The notes: generated by a model from the sequence alone, not told the origin. A DNA stretch of 25,762 nt from RYN-230 sp036509255 (GCA_036509255.1 DATCFY010000014.1:1-25762); one strand, 5' to 3'. Shown: positions 1 through 8,371, numbered from the stretch's first letter. Translations and numbers: made by a program.

Positions 1-271
1 ACTGGAGGTTCTCGTCCTCCTCGGCGAACACCACGGCGGAGGTCTTCTTGGGCACACGCCGGTAGACGACCCCGACCGTCTCCTTGAGCTTGACGCTCAG
101 CGCGCGGGCCGCGCCGTCCGGCACGAAGCCGAGTTCGTCCACCGCCCGGAGCACGCGATCCCGGGTATCCGGGCGCGGACGCCCGGTCCCGTTGAGAACC
201 CGGGACACGGACGCGATCGACACGCCCGCGATCGCGGCGACGTCGTAGATCGTGGGCGGGGCGCCGTTCAC
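1..271 (-). CDS. LacI-family transcriptional regulator, N-terminal part (cut by window edge)
   Basis: Only the first 90 codons are in the window; the effector-binding domain lies beyond base 1. Reading from a GTG at 271, residues 7–27 form the LacI helix-turn-helix (TIYDVAAIAGVS, then IASVSRVLNG). The hinge-helix region follows, with GFVPDGAARAL and then the start of the periplasmic-binding-like core (ETVGVV). Family members are cytoplasmic dimeric repressors that release DNA when a sugar or similar ligand binds. The start lies 10 bases after the stop of the GH25 gene on the same strand, so the two are probably cotranscribed. The ribosome site is poor, which fits translation coupled to the upstream gene. 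The family is clear; the ligand cannot be told. Confidence 0.93.
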   Translation of the reverse strand, partial: MNGAPPTIYDVAAIAGVSIASVSRVLNGTGRPRPDTRDRVLRAVDELGFVPDGAARALSVKLKETVGVVYRRVPKKTSAVVFAEEDENLQ

Positions 272-281
272 ACCCCGAAGC

Positions 282-1202
282 TTAGGAGACCTGGTAACCG
301 ACGCTTACAGTGCCCGCATCGAGACGCTCGACCGACACCACCGAAGTCTTCGACGGATCGCTGAACTTGATCACTGTCTGGCCGGTGGAGCTGTCCACCA
401 CTACCGGGTTGTGCACCGTCCAGTGGCCGTCCCAGACCGCCACGCGCAACTGGGCTGACGGCAGATGCTGGATTCCGTTGTCGCAGGCGAAACCGATCTC
501 CTTGGCGCTGCCGAACGGGATGGCGATGGCGGTAACGGCGCTGGCGCCGCTGTTAAGGCTCCCGCTCTGCACTTCGGCTTCCTCCTTGGGTACGGGTGCT
601 GGGTTGGCGAATGCTTTCAGCGCGGCGGTGTCCCCGTTGAACACGTTCACGTCGACCGTGTTGGTGCCCACCCGGGTCGTGCCGTACTGGTGGAACTTCC
701 ACGTCGACCAGGGTTCTGGCACCGCCGGCCTGCCCGCCGGAGCGGACGGCTCGGCGATCCACAACGGGTAGTGGCCCAGGCCTGCGCAGTTCCCCTGCTG
801 AGCGAAGGCCAGGAACGTGTACACGATCGGCGTGTGCCCGGTGGCCTTGTGCACGTCCGCGCACCAGTTCCCCGCGTACTCCGCCACGCGTGCCGGGCTG
901 AGGCCGTCCGACGTCTCCAGGTCCAGCGCGAGCAGGTCACCGGCCGTCAGGCCGTGGGCCCGGACCACGTCCAGGAAGGCCTGGGACTCGGCAGCCGCCC
1001 CATTGGACGGGTGAGCGAAGTGGTAGGCGCCGCGGACGATGCCGAGGGCCTTCGCCTGCTGCCAGTTCGTGGCGAAATCGGGGTCCCGGATCGTCGTGCC
1101 TTCGGTCGCCTTGATGAACGCGAACGAAATTCGCCCCTTTTCGGCGGCCCAGTTGAACGACGGCTGAAAGCTCGAGAGGTCGATGCCCTCCGCGTCGGCC
1201 AC
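282..1202 (-). CDS. GH25 (Chalaropsis/Cellosyl-type) lysozyme-like muramidase
   Basis: GH25 enzymes cleave the beta-1,4 bond between N-acetylmuramic acid and N-acetylglucosamine in peptidoglycan. With the GTG at 1202 the product is 306 residues. It shows GIDLSSFQ near the N-terminus (D8), FAFIKATEG, GAYHFAHP, the active-site pair in LALDLET (D94, E96), PIVYT, LWIAEP and the closing DVNVFNG, so the catalytic domain spans roughly residues 5–198. Residues 210–306 form an extra C-terminal domain of about 95 residues that I do not recognise. I chose GTG 1202 because AGGAGG lies 5 bases upstream; a GTG at 1223 also has a GAGGA and would add seven residues. Neither start gives a signal peptide, which is odd for a wall hydrolase. 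The LacI-type gene follows directly. Confidence 0.9.
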   Translation of the reverse strand: MADAEGIDLSSFQPSFNWAAEKGRISFAFIKATEGTTIRDPDFATNWQQAKALGIVRGAYHFAHPSNGAAAESQAFLDVVRAHGLTAGDLLALDLETSDGLSPARVAEYAGNWCADVHKATGHTPIVYTFLAFAQQGNCAGLGHYPLWIAEPSAPAGRPAVPEPWSTWKFHQYGTTRVGTNTVDVNVFNGDTAALKAFANPAPVPKEEAEVQSGSLNSGASAVTAIAIPFGSAKEIGFACDNGIQHLPSAQLRVAVWDGHWTVHNPVVVDSSTGQTVIKFSDPSKTSVVSVERLDAGTVSVGYQVS

Positions 1203-1291
1203 GCCGCCCTCCTGTCCTCGCACGCTGGTCCTCGCCCGCTGGCGAATGAAACCACGGGATGCAGTAAGAATGGCCTATCCGACGGCCAAAA

Positions 1292-1383
1292 TCAGGCCAC
1301 TCCAAAGTCAGGCCCTCCAAAATCAGGCCACTCCACGGTCAGGCCCTCCAGGGTCAGGCCCTCCAGGGTCAGGCCACCTGGGC
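1292..1383. repeat. Six-copy degenerate 15/16-bp tandem repeat over the lhr stop codon
   Basis: The heptamer TCAGGCC begins at 1292, 1308, 1323, 1339, 1354 and 1369, giving steps of 16, 15, 16, 15 and 15. The two copies at 1339 and 1354 are identical (TCAGGCCCTCCAGGG). On the minus strand the unit reads GCCTGACCCTGGAGG. The copy at 1369 contains the TGA that ends lhr, and the next two copies keep that TGA in frame. The array fills most of the space between lhr and the GH25 gene. Confidence 0.9.
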
Positions 1384-4300
1384 CCGCAACCTCAGCCCGC
1401 GGGGTGTGGGCCGGAACCCGGCTTCCTCCAGGGCCCGGGCCAGCGGCGAAGACTGCACCGCCGAGCCGTCGGCCCGCTCGATCGTCAGCCGGCCCAGCGC
1501 CCCGCCCCGGGCCGCGCCGGCCAGGGCCGCCGCGGCCGGCCCAAGTACCGCCGGGTCACTGGTCCACGACAGCAGGGTCTTGCCGCCCCGCTCGACGTAC
1601 AGCACCAGTTCCCCGGCCGCCAGGACGACGAGGGCGCCGGCCTTGCGTCCTGGCCGGTGGCCGCCCGCGGCGTCCCCGGGGCGCTCCGGCCAGGGCAGGG
1701 CCGCCCCGAACGGATTGGCGGGGTCACCGGCGGCGAGCACAGTCACGCTGGGGGCGGGCCCCGGGCGGTTTTCGTTGCGGAAAAAGCCGGGGGCCGGCGA
1801 ACCCGCACCCGGGGCGCCCGCGCTCGCCCACGGATCGCCGGGGTTCTCGCCATCGGCCTCCGCCGCCAGCGCACGCATCCGGTCCACGGCGCCCGGCAGC
1901 GCGAACTGCGCGGCGCCCAGGCCCTCGACGAAATACCCGCGCCGGCACTGGCCCGCATCCTCCATGGCCCGCAGCACCGGGTAGATCGCGGCGAAGCCGC
2001 CCGGCACCCGTTCCGTGACGGCCGCGCCGCGGATCAGGATCCCGTGCCGGTCCAGCAGGGTCCGGGCCAGCGCGTGCAGCCGCCGGGTCGGGTCCGCGTC
2101 GGCGGGCGGCACCAGCGACCAGCGCCCGGTGACCGTGGGCGGCCCGGTCCGGGACGGCATGGCCGGCCGGCCGAAACCACCCCGGCCCCGCCCGCGGGTC
2201 CCAGGCCGGACAGCAGTCCGCCGCCGGGCCGGGGCCGCCGGCCCCGTCCCCGCCGCGCCGCCGTCCGCCACCGGACGGCCGGAACCCAGCACCGTGCGCA
2301 GCGCGGCCAGCGTGTCGTTGGTGATGCGGCCCGCCCAGACCAGGTCCCAGATGGCTGCCGCGACCGCCGGGTCGGTGGCGTCCTTGCGGTCCCCCTCGGG
2401 CATCAGCGCGCCCGCCCGGTCGGCGAGCATCCGGAAGAACATCCCGCCGCCGCCGTCCAGCGCGGCCAGGACCGCCTCGTGCAGCGGGGTCAGGGTGATC
2501 TCACCCGGCTCAGGCAGCAGCAGCGGGGCGGTGTCCGCGGGGGCCAGCGCCACCCAGCCATCGCCGCCCGGCAGGCCGCCCGCACCGGACCAGACGATCT
2601 CCCCGGCCGCGGTCAGCTCGTCCAGCATGGCCGGCTGGTAACCGGGCACCCGGGCCGGCAGGATCAGCGCCTCCAGCGCCGAGGCGGGCATCGCTGCCCC
2701 GGCCAGCTGGTCGATGGCCTCGTACACGGTGTCCGCGCTGGCCCGCGGGCCCCGCGCGCGCCCGCGGCCCTCGCCGGGGGCGGGCTGCGCCACGTTCTGC
2801 CACGCCGGCAGGAACCGGGCCAGCGCCGACGGCGGGACCGGCTCGGCCTCCTTGCGCAGCTTGGCCAGGCAGCGGCGGCGCAGCGTGCGCAGCACCGAGG
2901 TGTCGCACCATTGCGTCCCGCGCCGCCCGGGCAGGAACTCACCCTCGGCGATCCGCCCCTCGGCGGCCAGCCGCCGCAGCGTGCCGGTGACCACCGCCAC
3001 CCCGAGCCCGTACCGCTGCGCCAGGTCCGCGGCGACGAACGGGCCGTGCCCGCGTGCGTACCGTGCCACCAGGTCACTGAGCGGGTCGGGGACCGGCTCG
3101 GTGAACGCGGCGGGCACCCCCGGGGGCAGTGGCACGCCCAGGGCGTCCCGCAGCCGCCCCGCGTCCTCGATCGCGGCCCACCGGGCTTCGCCGGCGATGC
3201 GGAACTCCAGCGCCCGCCGCTGCCGGGCCAGCTCGGCCAGCCAGCCCGCGGCCGCGGCGGTGTCCTGGCTGCGCTCGGCCACCTCGGCCGCGGACACCGG
3301 CCCGATGGCACGCAGCAGGTCCGCCACGCCTTCGACGTCGCGGCAGGCCCGCTCCGGGGTGAGCCGCTGCAGCTCCCGCTCGGTCTGCTCGACCACCAGC
3401 GGGTCCAGCAGCTCGCGCAGGTCCGCCTGGCCGAGCAGCTCGGCCAGCAGAGAGGAGTCCAGGGCCAGCGCCTGCGCGCGGCGTTCGGCGACCGGCGCGT
3501 CCCCCTCGTACATGAACGCGCCGACGTAGCGGAACAGCATCGAGCGCCCGAACGGCGACGGCGCCGGGGTCTCCACCTCGACCAGCCGGATCTTGCGGCT
3601 GGCCAGTTCCTTCATGAGGTCAATCAGCCCGGGCACGTCGAACACGTCCTGCAGGCACTCGCGGACGGTCTCCAGGACGATCGGGAACGTTCCGTACTTG
3701 CGGGCCACCGACAGCAGCTGCGCGGAACGCTGCCGCTGCTGCCAGAGCGGGCTGCGCCGGCCCGGCTGGCGCCGGGGCAGCAGCAGTGCCCGGGCGGCGC
3801 ACTCGCGGAACCGGGACGCGAACAGCGCCGAGTTGCCCAGCTCGTCGGTGACCAGCTGCTCGATCTCTTCGGGCTGCAGCATGGCGATCCCGGTCGGCGG
3901 AGGCTCCTCGGTGTCCGGGACACGGATCACGATGCCGTCGTCGGTGTGCATGGCCTGCACGTCCATGCCCTGGTAGCGCTCGCGCAGCCGGGCCGAGATG
4001 GCCAGTGCCCACGGGGCGTGCACCTGCGCGCCGAACGGGCTGTGCAGCACCAGCCGCCAGTCGCCCAGCTCGTCGCGGAACCGCTCCATGACCAGCGTGC
4101 GGTCGTCGGGCACGTACCCGGTGGCTTCCCGCTGCGCGGTCAGGTAGCGGACCAGGTTGGCCGCGGCCAGCTCGTCCAGCCCGTCCGCGCGCAGCCGCGC
4201 CGTCGCCTCTTCCTCGCCCGCCCCGGACAGCTCACGGCAGTATGCGCCCAGCGCCCGGCCCAGCTCGGCGGGCCGGCCGGGCGCGTCACCGTGCCAGAAG

Positions 4301-6225
4301 GGGAGCTTGCCTGGCTGGCCCGGGGCGGGGGAGACCAGCACCTGATCGGCGGTGATCTCCTCGATCCGCCACGAGCTCGCGCCCAGCACGAACACGTCAC
4401 CGACCCGCGACTCGTAGACCATTTCCTCGTCGAGCTCGCCGACCCGGTGGGAGTTCCGGCCGTCGCCGCGCTGCGAGGCGGCCAGGAACACGCCGAACAG
4501 GCCGCGGTCCGGGATGGTGCCGCCGCTGGTCACCGCCAGCCGCTGGCCGCCCGGGCGGCCGTGCAGCATGCCGGTGGTGCGGTCCCAGACCAGCCGGGGC
4601 CGCAGCTCCGCGAACTCCTCGCTGGGGTACCGCCCGGCCAGCATGTCCAGCACCGCCTCGAGCACCGGGCGGGTCAGGCTGGCGAACGGCGCGGCCCGGC
4701 GCACCACCGCGTGCAGGTCATCCACGGACCAGTCGTCGAGCGCGGTCATCGCGACGATCTGCTGGGCGAGCACGTCCAGGGGGTTGCGGGGGATACTCAG
4801 CGACTCGATCTGGCCGCCGCGCATCCGCCGGGCCACCACCGCAGCCTGCACCAGGTCGCCCTGGTACTTGGGGAAGATGACCCCGCGGCTCACGTCGCCG
4901 ACGTTGTGCCCGGCCCGGCCGGTGCGCTGCAGGCCGCTGGCCACCGAGGGCGGGGACTCGACCTGGATGACCAGGTCCACCGCGCCCATGTCGATGCCGA
5001 GTTCCAGGCTGGACGTGGCGACCACGGCTGGGAGCCGGCCTGCCTTGAGCGCCTCCTCGATCTGGGCCCGTTCCTGGCGGGACACCGAGCCGTGGTGAGC
5101 GCGGGCCACCTCCAGAGGGGCGCCGGCGGCGGAGCCGGCCTGGGCCATGATCTCGGCAGGCGGTCCGGGCTGGTGTGGCTGGCCCGGACCGGGGGCTGGG
5201 GCGCCCGACCGGAGCTCGGCCCGCTCGGCGGCCAGCTCGTTGAGCCGGGCGCAGAGCCGCTCGGCCAGCCGTCGGGAGTTGGCGAACACGATCGTTGAGC
5301 GATGCTGCTCGATCAGGTCAAGCACCTGCTCCTCGACGTGCGGCCAGATGGACCGCCGGGCGGCCTGGCCGTCCGGCGAGTCCTCCCCGGTGCCGCGCGG
5401 CACGTCGAGGTCGGTCATGTCCTCGACCGGCACCACGATGCTCACGTCGAGCTGCTTGCTGCTGGGCGGGTCGGCGATGGTCACCGGCCGGGCACCGCCC
5501 AGGAACGACGCCACGTCCCCGGCCGGCCGGACCGTGGCCGACAGGCCGATCCGCTGGGCCGGGCGGCGGCCGGTGGTCAGCGCGTCCAGCCGCTCCAGGG
5601 ACAGGGCCAGATGGGCGCCGCGCTTGTTGCCCGCGAGCGCGTGGACTTCGTCCAGGATCACGGTGTCCACCCCGCGCAGCGCCTCCCGCGCCTTGGAGGT
5701 CAGCAGGAGGAACAGCGATTCGGGCGTGGTGATGAGGATGTCCGGCGGGCGGGCGGCCAGCCGCCGGCGTTCCTCGGCGGCGGTGTCCCCGGTCCGCACA
5801 GCGACCCGGATGTCGGGCTCAGGTGCGCCCATGGCCTGTGCGGTGTGCCGGATCCCGGTCAGCGGCGCCCGCAGGTTCCGCTCGATATCGACCGCGAGCG
5901 CCTTCAGCGGGGAGATGTACAGCACCCGGCAGCGATGCTTCGGGTCCTCGGGGACGGGCGCCGCGGCCAGGCGGTCCAGCGCCCACAGGAACGCGGCCAG
6001 CGTCTTGCCCGATCCAGTCGGGGCGATGACCAGGGTGTTCTCGCCCTTGCCGATCGCGGACCAGGCCTGAGCCTGGGCCTGCGTGGGGGCGGCGAACGCG
6101 GAGGTGAACCAGTCGCGGGTGACCGCGCTGAAGCTCTCGAGGGGGTCCGTGCTCCCGACGGCCTGGATGGTGTCGTCAGGCGCGGCGGGCAGGGTGTTGC
6201 GAGGCTTGGCCGTACGTCGTGGCAT
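1369..6225 (-). CDS. lhr: Lhr-family ATP-dependent DNA helicase, full-length form
   Basis: The 1618-residue product is a superfamily 2 helicase of the large Lhr class (usually about 1500 residues), which translocates 3'-5' on single-stranded DNA and unwinds RNA:DNA hybrids in repair. Visible motifs are Walker A APTGSGKT (68–75), DEVH (192–195), SAT (229–231), motif IV TIVFANSRR (311–319), motif V ATSSLELGID (403–412) and motif VI QRTGRAGH (433–440). A winged-helix/beta-barrel Lhr core follows, then a long C-terminal domain whose family is described as a winged-helix array resembling the AlkZ glycosylase. The C-terminal part has Pro/Gly/Ala/Arg-rich linkers. The ATG is preceded closely by GGAGG. 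In mycobacteria lhr belongs to the DNA-damage response; I see no RecA-NDp-like motif in front of this copy. The large open frame on the opposite strand (1183–5298) is a GC-bias shadow. Confidence 0.96.
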   Translation of the reverse strand: MPRRTAKPRNTLPAAPDDTIQAVGSTDPLESFSAVTRDWFTSAFAAPTQAQAQAWSAIGKGENTLVIAPTGSGKTLAAFLWALDRLAAAPVPEDPKHRCRVLYISPLKALAVDIERNLRAPLTGIRHTAQAMGAPEPDIRVAVRTGDTAAEERRRLAARPPDILITTPESLFLLLTSKAREALRGVDTVILDEVHALAGNKRGAHLALSLERLDALTTGRRPAQRIGLSATVRPAGDVASFLGGARPVTIADPPSSKQLDVSIVVPVEDMTDLDVPRGTGEDSPDGQAARRSIWPHVEEQVLDLIEQHRSTIVFANSRRLAERLCARLNELAAERAELRSGAPAPGPGQPHQPGPPAEIMAQAGSAAGAPLEVARAHHGSVSRQERAQIEEALKAGRLPAVVATSSLELGIDMGAVDLVIQVESPPSVASGLQRTGRAGHNVGDVSRGVIFPKYQGDLVQAAVVARRMRGGQIESLSIPRNPLDVLAQQIVAMTALDDWSVDDLHAVVRRAAPFASLTRPVLEAVLDMLAGRYPSEEFAELRPRLVWDRTTGMLHGRPGGQRLAVTSGGTIPDRGLFGVFLAASQRGDGRNSHRVGELDEEMVYESRVGDVFVLGASSWRIEEITADQVLVSPAPGQPGKLPFWHGDAPGRPAELGRALGAYCRELSGAGEEEATARLRADGLDELAAANLVRYLTAQREATGYVPDDRTLVMERFRDELGDWRLVLHSPFGAQVHAPWALAISARLRERYQGMDVQAMHTDDGIVIRVPDTEEPPPTGIAMLQPEEIEQLVTDELGNSALFASRFRECAARALLLPRRQPGRRSPLWQQRQRSAQLLSVARKYGTFPIVLETVRECLQDVFDVPGLIDLMKELASRKIRLVEVETPAPSPFGRSMLFRYVGAFMYEGDAPVAERRAQALALDSSLLAELLGQADLRELLDPLVVEQTERELQRLTPERACRDVEGVADLLRAIGPVSAAEVAERSQDTAAAAGWLAELARQRRALEFRIAGEARWAAIEDAGRLRDALGVPLPPGVPAAFTEPVPDPLSDLVARYARGHGPFVAADLAQRYGLGVAVVTGTLRRLAAEGRIAEGEFLPGRRGTQWCDTSVLRTLRRRCLAKLRKEAEPVPPSALARFLPAWQNVAQPAPGEGRGRARGPRASADTVYEAIDQLAGAAMPASALEALILPARVPGYQPAMLDELTAAGEIVWSGAGGLPGGDGWVALAPADTAPLLLPEPGEITLTPLHEAVLAALDGGGGMFFRMLADRAGALMPEGDRKDATDPAVAAAIWDLVWAGRITNDTLAALRTVLGSGRPVADGGAAGTGPAAPARRRTAVRPGTRGRGRGGFGRPAMPSRTGPPTVTGRWSLVPPADADPTRRLHALARTLLDRHGILIRGAAVTERVPGGFAAIYPVLRAMEDAGQCRRGYFVEGLGAAQFALPGAVDRMRALAAEADGENPGDPWASAGAPGAGSPAPGFFRNENRPGPAPSVTVLAAGDPANPFGAALPWPERPGDAAGGHRPGRKAGALVVLAAGELVLYVERGGKTLLSWTSDPAVLGPAAAALAGAARGGALGRLTIERADGSAVQSSPLARALEEAGFRPTPRGLRLRAQVA

Positions 6226-6390
6226 TACCTCCAGGGTAACTAAGAATCCCTGGTCTTTATGCCTGATTGGAACACGCTGCCGAAGCGGTAAACGGGGTGA
6301 CGCCAGCGGCGGTTATCCCTGGTCAGGGGGCACCTGGCCCGGCCCGGGATCGGCCGGTCAGGAGGCGGCCCGTACCGAGCCACGGCCCGG
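6226..6390. other. Gap between the DUF4190 gene and lhr
   Basis: Both flanking genes run on the minus strand, so this holds the leader of lhr and the 3' region of the DUF4190 gene. The part next to lhr (6236–6290) is the most AT-rich in the area and is the likely promoter zone, but I cannot fix a -10 or -35 box. The other end holds the outer copy of the 33-bp repeat. Confidence 0.45.
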
Positions 6391-6415
6391 TCAGGAGGCG
6401 GCCCGTACCGAGCCA
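6354..6415. repeat. Two-copy repeat, period 33 bp, copying the 3' end and stop of the DUF4190 gene
   Basis: A 29-base sequence beginning CCGGTCAGGAGGCGG and ending GTACCGAGCCA occurs perfectly at 6354–6382 and 6387–6415. The second copy encodes the last residues of the DUF4190 protein (GSVRAAS) and its TGA (complement of 6391–6393). The first copy lies just past the stop and, because 33 is a multiple of three, repeats the same residues and TGA in frame. Confidence 0.9.
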
Positions 6416-7206
6416 ACCAGGGGGCCGGAGGTGCTGCGGACGGTGCAGACCACGGTTCGCTCACCTGCCGACCAGGCCCCGGCGTCGGGGTAGACGTACG
6501 ACTGTGCCAGCGAGGTCGCGGACAACTCCGGGTTCAGGTAGCTGCTGAGCCGGCTGACGCAGCCCTGGCGGGCGCTTTGCTGCACCGCGGCCGCACCGGG
6601 GTAGCGCGATCCGGGCAGCCGGAACGTGGCGAACACCTCGGCCTCGTGCGCCTGCGCGCAGCTGAGCACCTGCACGCCGCTGATCCCGTTGGCGCCTGAG
6701 TTGAGGCACTGGCCGGCCCGCAGGCTGAACACCCGCGGCAGCGTGACCGGCTTGGGCGGCGGGGGCCGGGTGATGATGGCGGCGGCCACGAGTGCGGCGG
6801 CCACGACCCACAGGCCGGCCAGCACCAGCCCGGTGATGGCCAGGGTGCGGCCGCGGGCGCCGGACCGGCCGATCCGGATGAGGGCCAGCGGGCCGAGGAC
6901 CAGGGTGACCGGGATCGCCGGGACGATGCCCGAGACCAGGGCGGCCACCGCGACACCGTCGGTGGGGCGCCGTGAGCTGGCCGGGAGGGGCCCGGGTGAG
7001 TCCGTGGCGGAGGAACTGGGAGCGGGACCGTTGCTGGCGGAGGCGGGATTGCCGCTGGCAGGAGCAGGGCCGCGCTGCTGGGGGACGGCCACAGGAGGCG
7101 GGCCAGCGGCGCCCGGGGCGGCGGCTACCGGGGTGGTTTCGGGGGCGGCTGGGTCCTGCGCCAGGACCGTGGGAGAGCCGCCTGCGTCCTCGGCTGATGG
7201 GTCCAT
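6391..7206 (-). CDS. Membrane-anchored DUF4190 / septum-formation domain protein
   Basis: The 271-residue product has three parts. Residues 1–82 are a Pro/Ala/Ser-rich, low-complexity cytoplasmic segment. Two membrane helices (about 85–110 and 121–146) are separated by RIGRSGARGR, the typical DUF4190 hairpin. An extracellular domain from about 158 to 262 has four cysteines (C167, C183, C216, C254), with FSLRAGQCLN and SCAQAHEAEVFATF as in the actinobacterial septum-formation family. The four cysteines probably form two disulfides outside the cell. The ATG has GGGAGA about 4–6 bases upstream. The family name reflects a link to division septa, but the molecular role is not known. The 3' end is duplicated beyond the stop. 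Confidence 0.85.
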   Translation of the reverse strand: MDPSAEDAGGSPTVLAQDPAAPETTPVAAAPGAAGPPPVAVPQQRGPAPASGNPASASNGPAPSSSATDSPGPLPASSRRPTDGVAVAALVSGIVPAIPVTLVLGPLALIRIGRSGARGRTLAITGLVLAGLWVVAAALVAAAIITRPPPPKPVTLPRVFSLRAGQCLNSGANGISGVQVLSCAQAHEAEVFATFRLPGSRYPGAAAVQQSARQGCVSRLSSYLNPELSATSLAQSYVYPDAGAWSAGERTVVCTVRSTSGPLVGSVRAAS

Positions 7207-7557
7207 CTGCTCTCCCGGGCGAGGGTTAGGTGCCTGCCCGCGGAGCTGGCAGGCCGTGCCGAATTGGTTGCGCCCAGGAACGGCAGAATTCTCTCAATGC
7301 CATTGCGGGGCACCCGTTATGACCCTTCCCCAGCAGAACTAAATACATTCCTCCTCATGTGTTACAAACCTGGGTCGCGGCTGCGCGGTGGCCCTGGGTC
7401 ACGGACCCGCGGTTGCCCTGGACCGGCGGCGGGTTGGGGTTGCCCGCTGGGCGCCGGTACTCTCGCCGGCAGGATGGACTGCAGGTCTTGGCGGGGAGAG
7501 ACCGGAGGTCAGGGGATAGGGACCGCGGGTCCCAGGGGGCAGGCAGCAGGGAGGGCC
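7207..7557. other. Divergent intergenic region between the DUF4190 and DUF3046 genes
   Basis: No gene is supported here. The two flanking genes diverge, so both promoters should lie inside. The only clearly AT-richer patch is about 7315–7371. Next to the DUF3046 start is a short hairpin, GGGACC (7519–7524) and GGTCCC (7528–7533) around a GCG loop. An open frame from 7264 runs in frame into the DUF3046 gene, but its upstream part has no recognisable protein character. Confidence 0.5.
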
Positions 7558-7752
7558 GTGCGGCTCAGTGAGTTCTGGACGCGGATGCGTGCACAGTTCG
7601 GTGACGCGTACGCGAGCAGTGTGGCCAAGGATCACGTCCTGGCCAAGCTGGGGGAGCGGACCGTCGACCAGGCCCTGGCGGATGGCGCGGACGCCAAGAC
7701 CGTGTGGCGGGCGGTCTGCGCGGAGTTCGACGTTCCGCAGAGCCTCCGCTGA
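7558..7752 (+). CDS. DUF3046 family small protein
   Basis: A 64-residue protein beginning (M)RLSEFWTRM and containing AYASSVAKDHVLAKLGERT and VWRAVCAEFDVP. This matches the actinobacterial DUF3046 family, whose members are about 60–65 residues and usually sit just upstream of recA. The GTG at 7558 is preceded by GGGAGG and is where family similarity begins; the open frame extends further upstream but without family resemblance. It is cytoplasmic, without a signal or membrane segment. No function is established. It is separated from recA here by a divergent gene. Confidence 0.9.
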   Translation: MRLSEFWTRMRAQFGDAYASSVAKDHVLAKLGERTVDQALADGADAKTVWRAVCAEFDVPQSLR

Positions 7753-7765
7753 AAGCCCGGGCGAG

Positions 7766-8173
7766 TCAGTCGCCGCGGGCCAGCTCACCTGAGGCCAGGC
7801 GGGTCACGTCGTCCGGCGTGAGCGGGCCCGGCTGCCCGTGCCGCACCTTGATCGGCCGGCCGACCTCGCCGATGATCGCGGCCAGCTCCCCGGCATCAGC
7901 AGCCGAGAACGCGAGCCGCTGGTAACGGTCCGCACTCAGGTCGACCCACAGGGACGGACGGCGGCCGCGGATCCGGCGCAGCTCCGGGGCCCGGGGTCCC
8001 CACAGGGTCGCGTTCCTCGCCTCCATGGCCGGGCGGGCGGGCCGGACGTAGACGCGGACGATCTTGCTGGCCGGCACCTTGTAAAACCACGAGGGCCGCC
8101 AGCAGAACGAGAGCGCGTCCCAGCCGCTCAGCCGCACCGACAACTGGCCATTCTCCACTCGTACGTCGATCAC
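7766..8173 (-). CDS. Small protein of unknown function, possibly PH-like fold
   Basis: A 135-residue protein starting at a GTG (8173) with only a weak purine stretch upstream. I do not recognise a named family. It alternates short hydrophobic stretches (LSVRLSGWDAL, IVRVYVRP, LWVDLSADRYQRLAFS) and ends in a likely helix (DAGELAAIIGEV). This order of strands plus one C-terminal helix resembles bacterial PH-like domains, but that is only an impression. The central FCWRPSWFYKVP is aromatic-rich. It lacks a signal peptide and membrane helix. It converges on the DUF3046 gene with a 13-base gap and diverges from recA, so the shared upstream region with the SOS box could serve it too. Smooth codon use suggests it is a real gene. 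Confidence 0.7.
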   Translation of the reverse strand: MIDVRVENGQLSVRLSGWDALSFCWRPSWFYKVPASKIVRVYVRPARPAMEARNATLWGPRAPELRRIRGRRPSLWVDLSADRYQRLAFSAADAGELAAIIGEVGRPIKVRHGQPGPLTPDDVTRLASGELARGD

Positions 8174-8355
8174 GGCAGCGGCCTTTCCCGGCAGTCCGGG
8201 CCGCAGCCGCGGCCTCTCGGACGAATACCAGCATCCTCGTAGATGTCACCGGATCAGCTGGGAACCGCAGGACCAGCCGGCTCCGGGCCCTCATCCAGGC
8301 CCGGACCTGGGTGAGGGCGAATTTTCTCCGGGGATGCGGCGTGTTGGCGGTACGG

Positions 8356-8371
8356 TCGAACAGTTGTTCGC
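8356..8371. promoter_or_regulatory. LexA-type SOS box upstream of recA
   Basis: TCGAACAGTTGTTCGC contains the perfect inverted repeat CGAAC-N4-GTTCG and differs from the actinobacterial/Gram-positive consensus TCGAAC-N4-GTTCGA only at the last base. It lies about 180 bases upstream of the recA ATG and about the same distance from the divergent gene at 8173. LexA repression of recA is established in the group; use of this box is inferred. Confidence 0.9.

Noticed and set aside
1292..1383. CRISPR array
   Set aside because: Units are contiguous, only 15–16 bases and without spacers; no cas genes are nearby.
465..2018. A 517-codon plus-strand open frame across the GH25 gene and the lhr 3' end
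   Set aside because: It runs antisense to two recognised genes and ends in low-complexity Arg/Pro sequence.
1183..5298. A 1371-codon open frame on the plus strand opposite lhr
   Set aside because: Its translation is Arg/Pro/Gly/Gln/His-rich with no domain character, and the minus-strand frame encodes an unmistakable Lhr helicase. It is a product of high GC at third positions.
7264..7557. N-terminal extension of the DUF3046 protein
   Set aside because: The frame is open but the extension is unlike the family; the GTG at 7558 with GGGAGG fits the usual 60–65 residue length.
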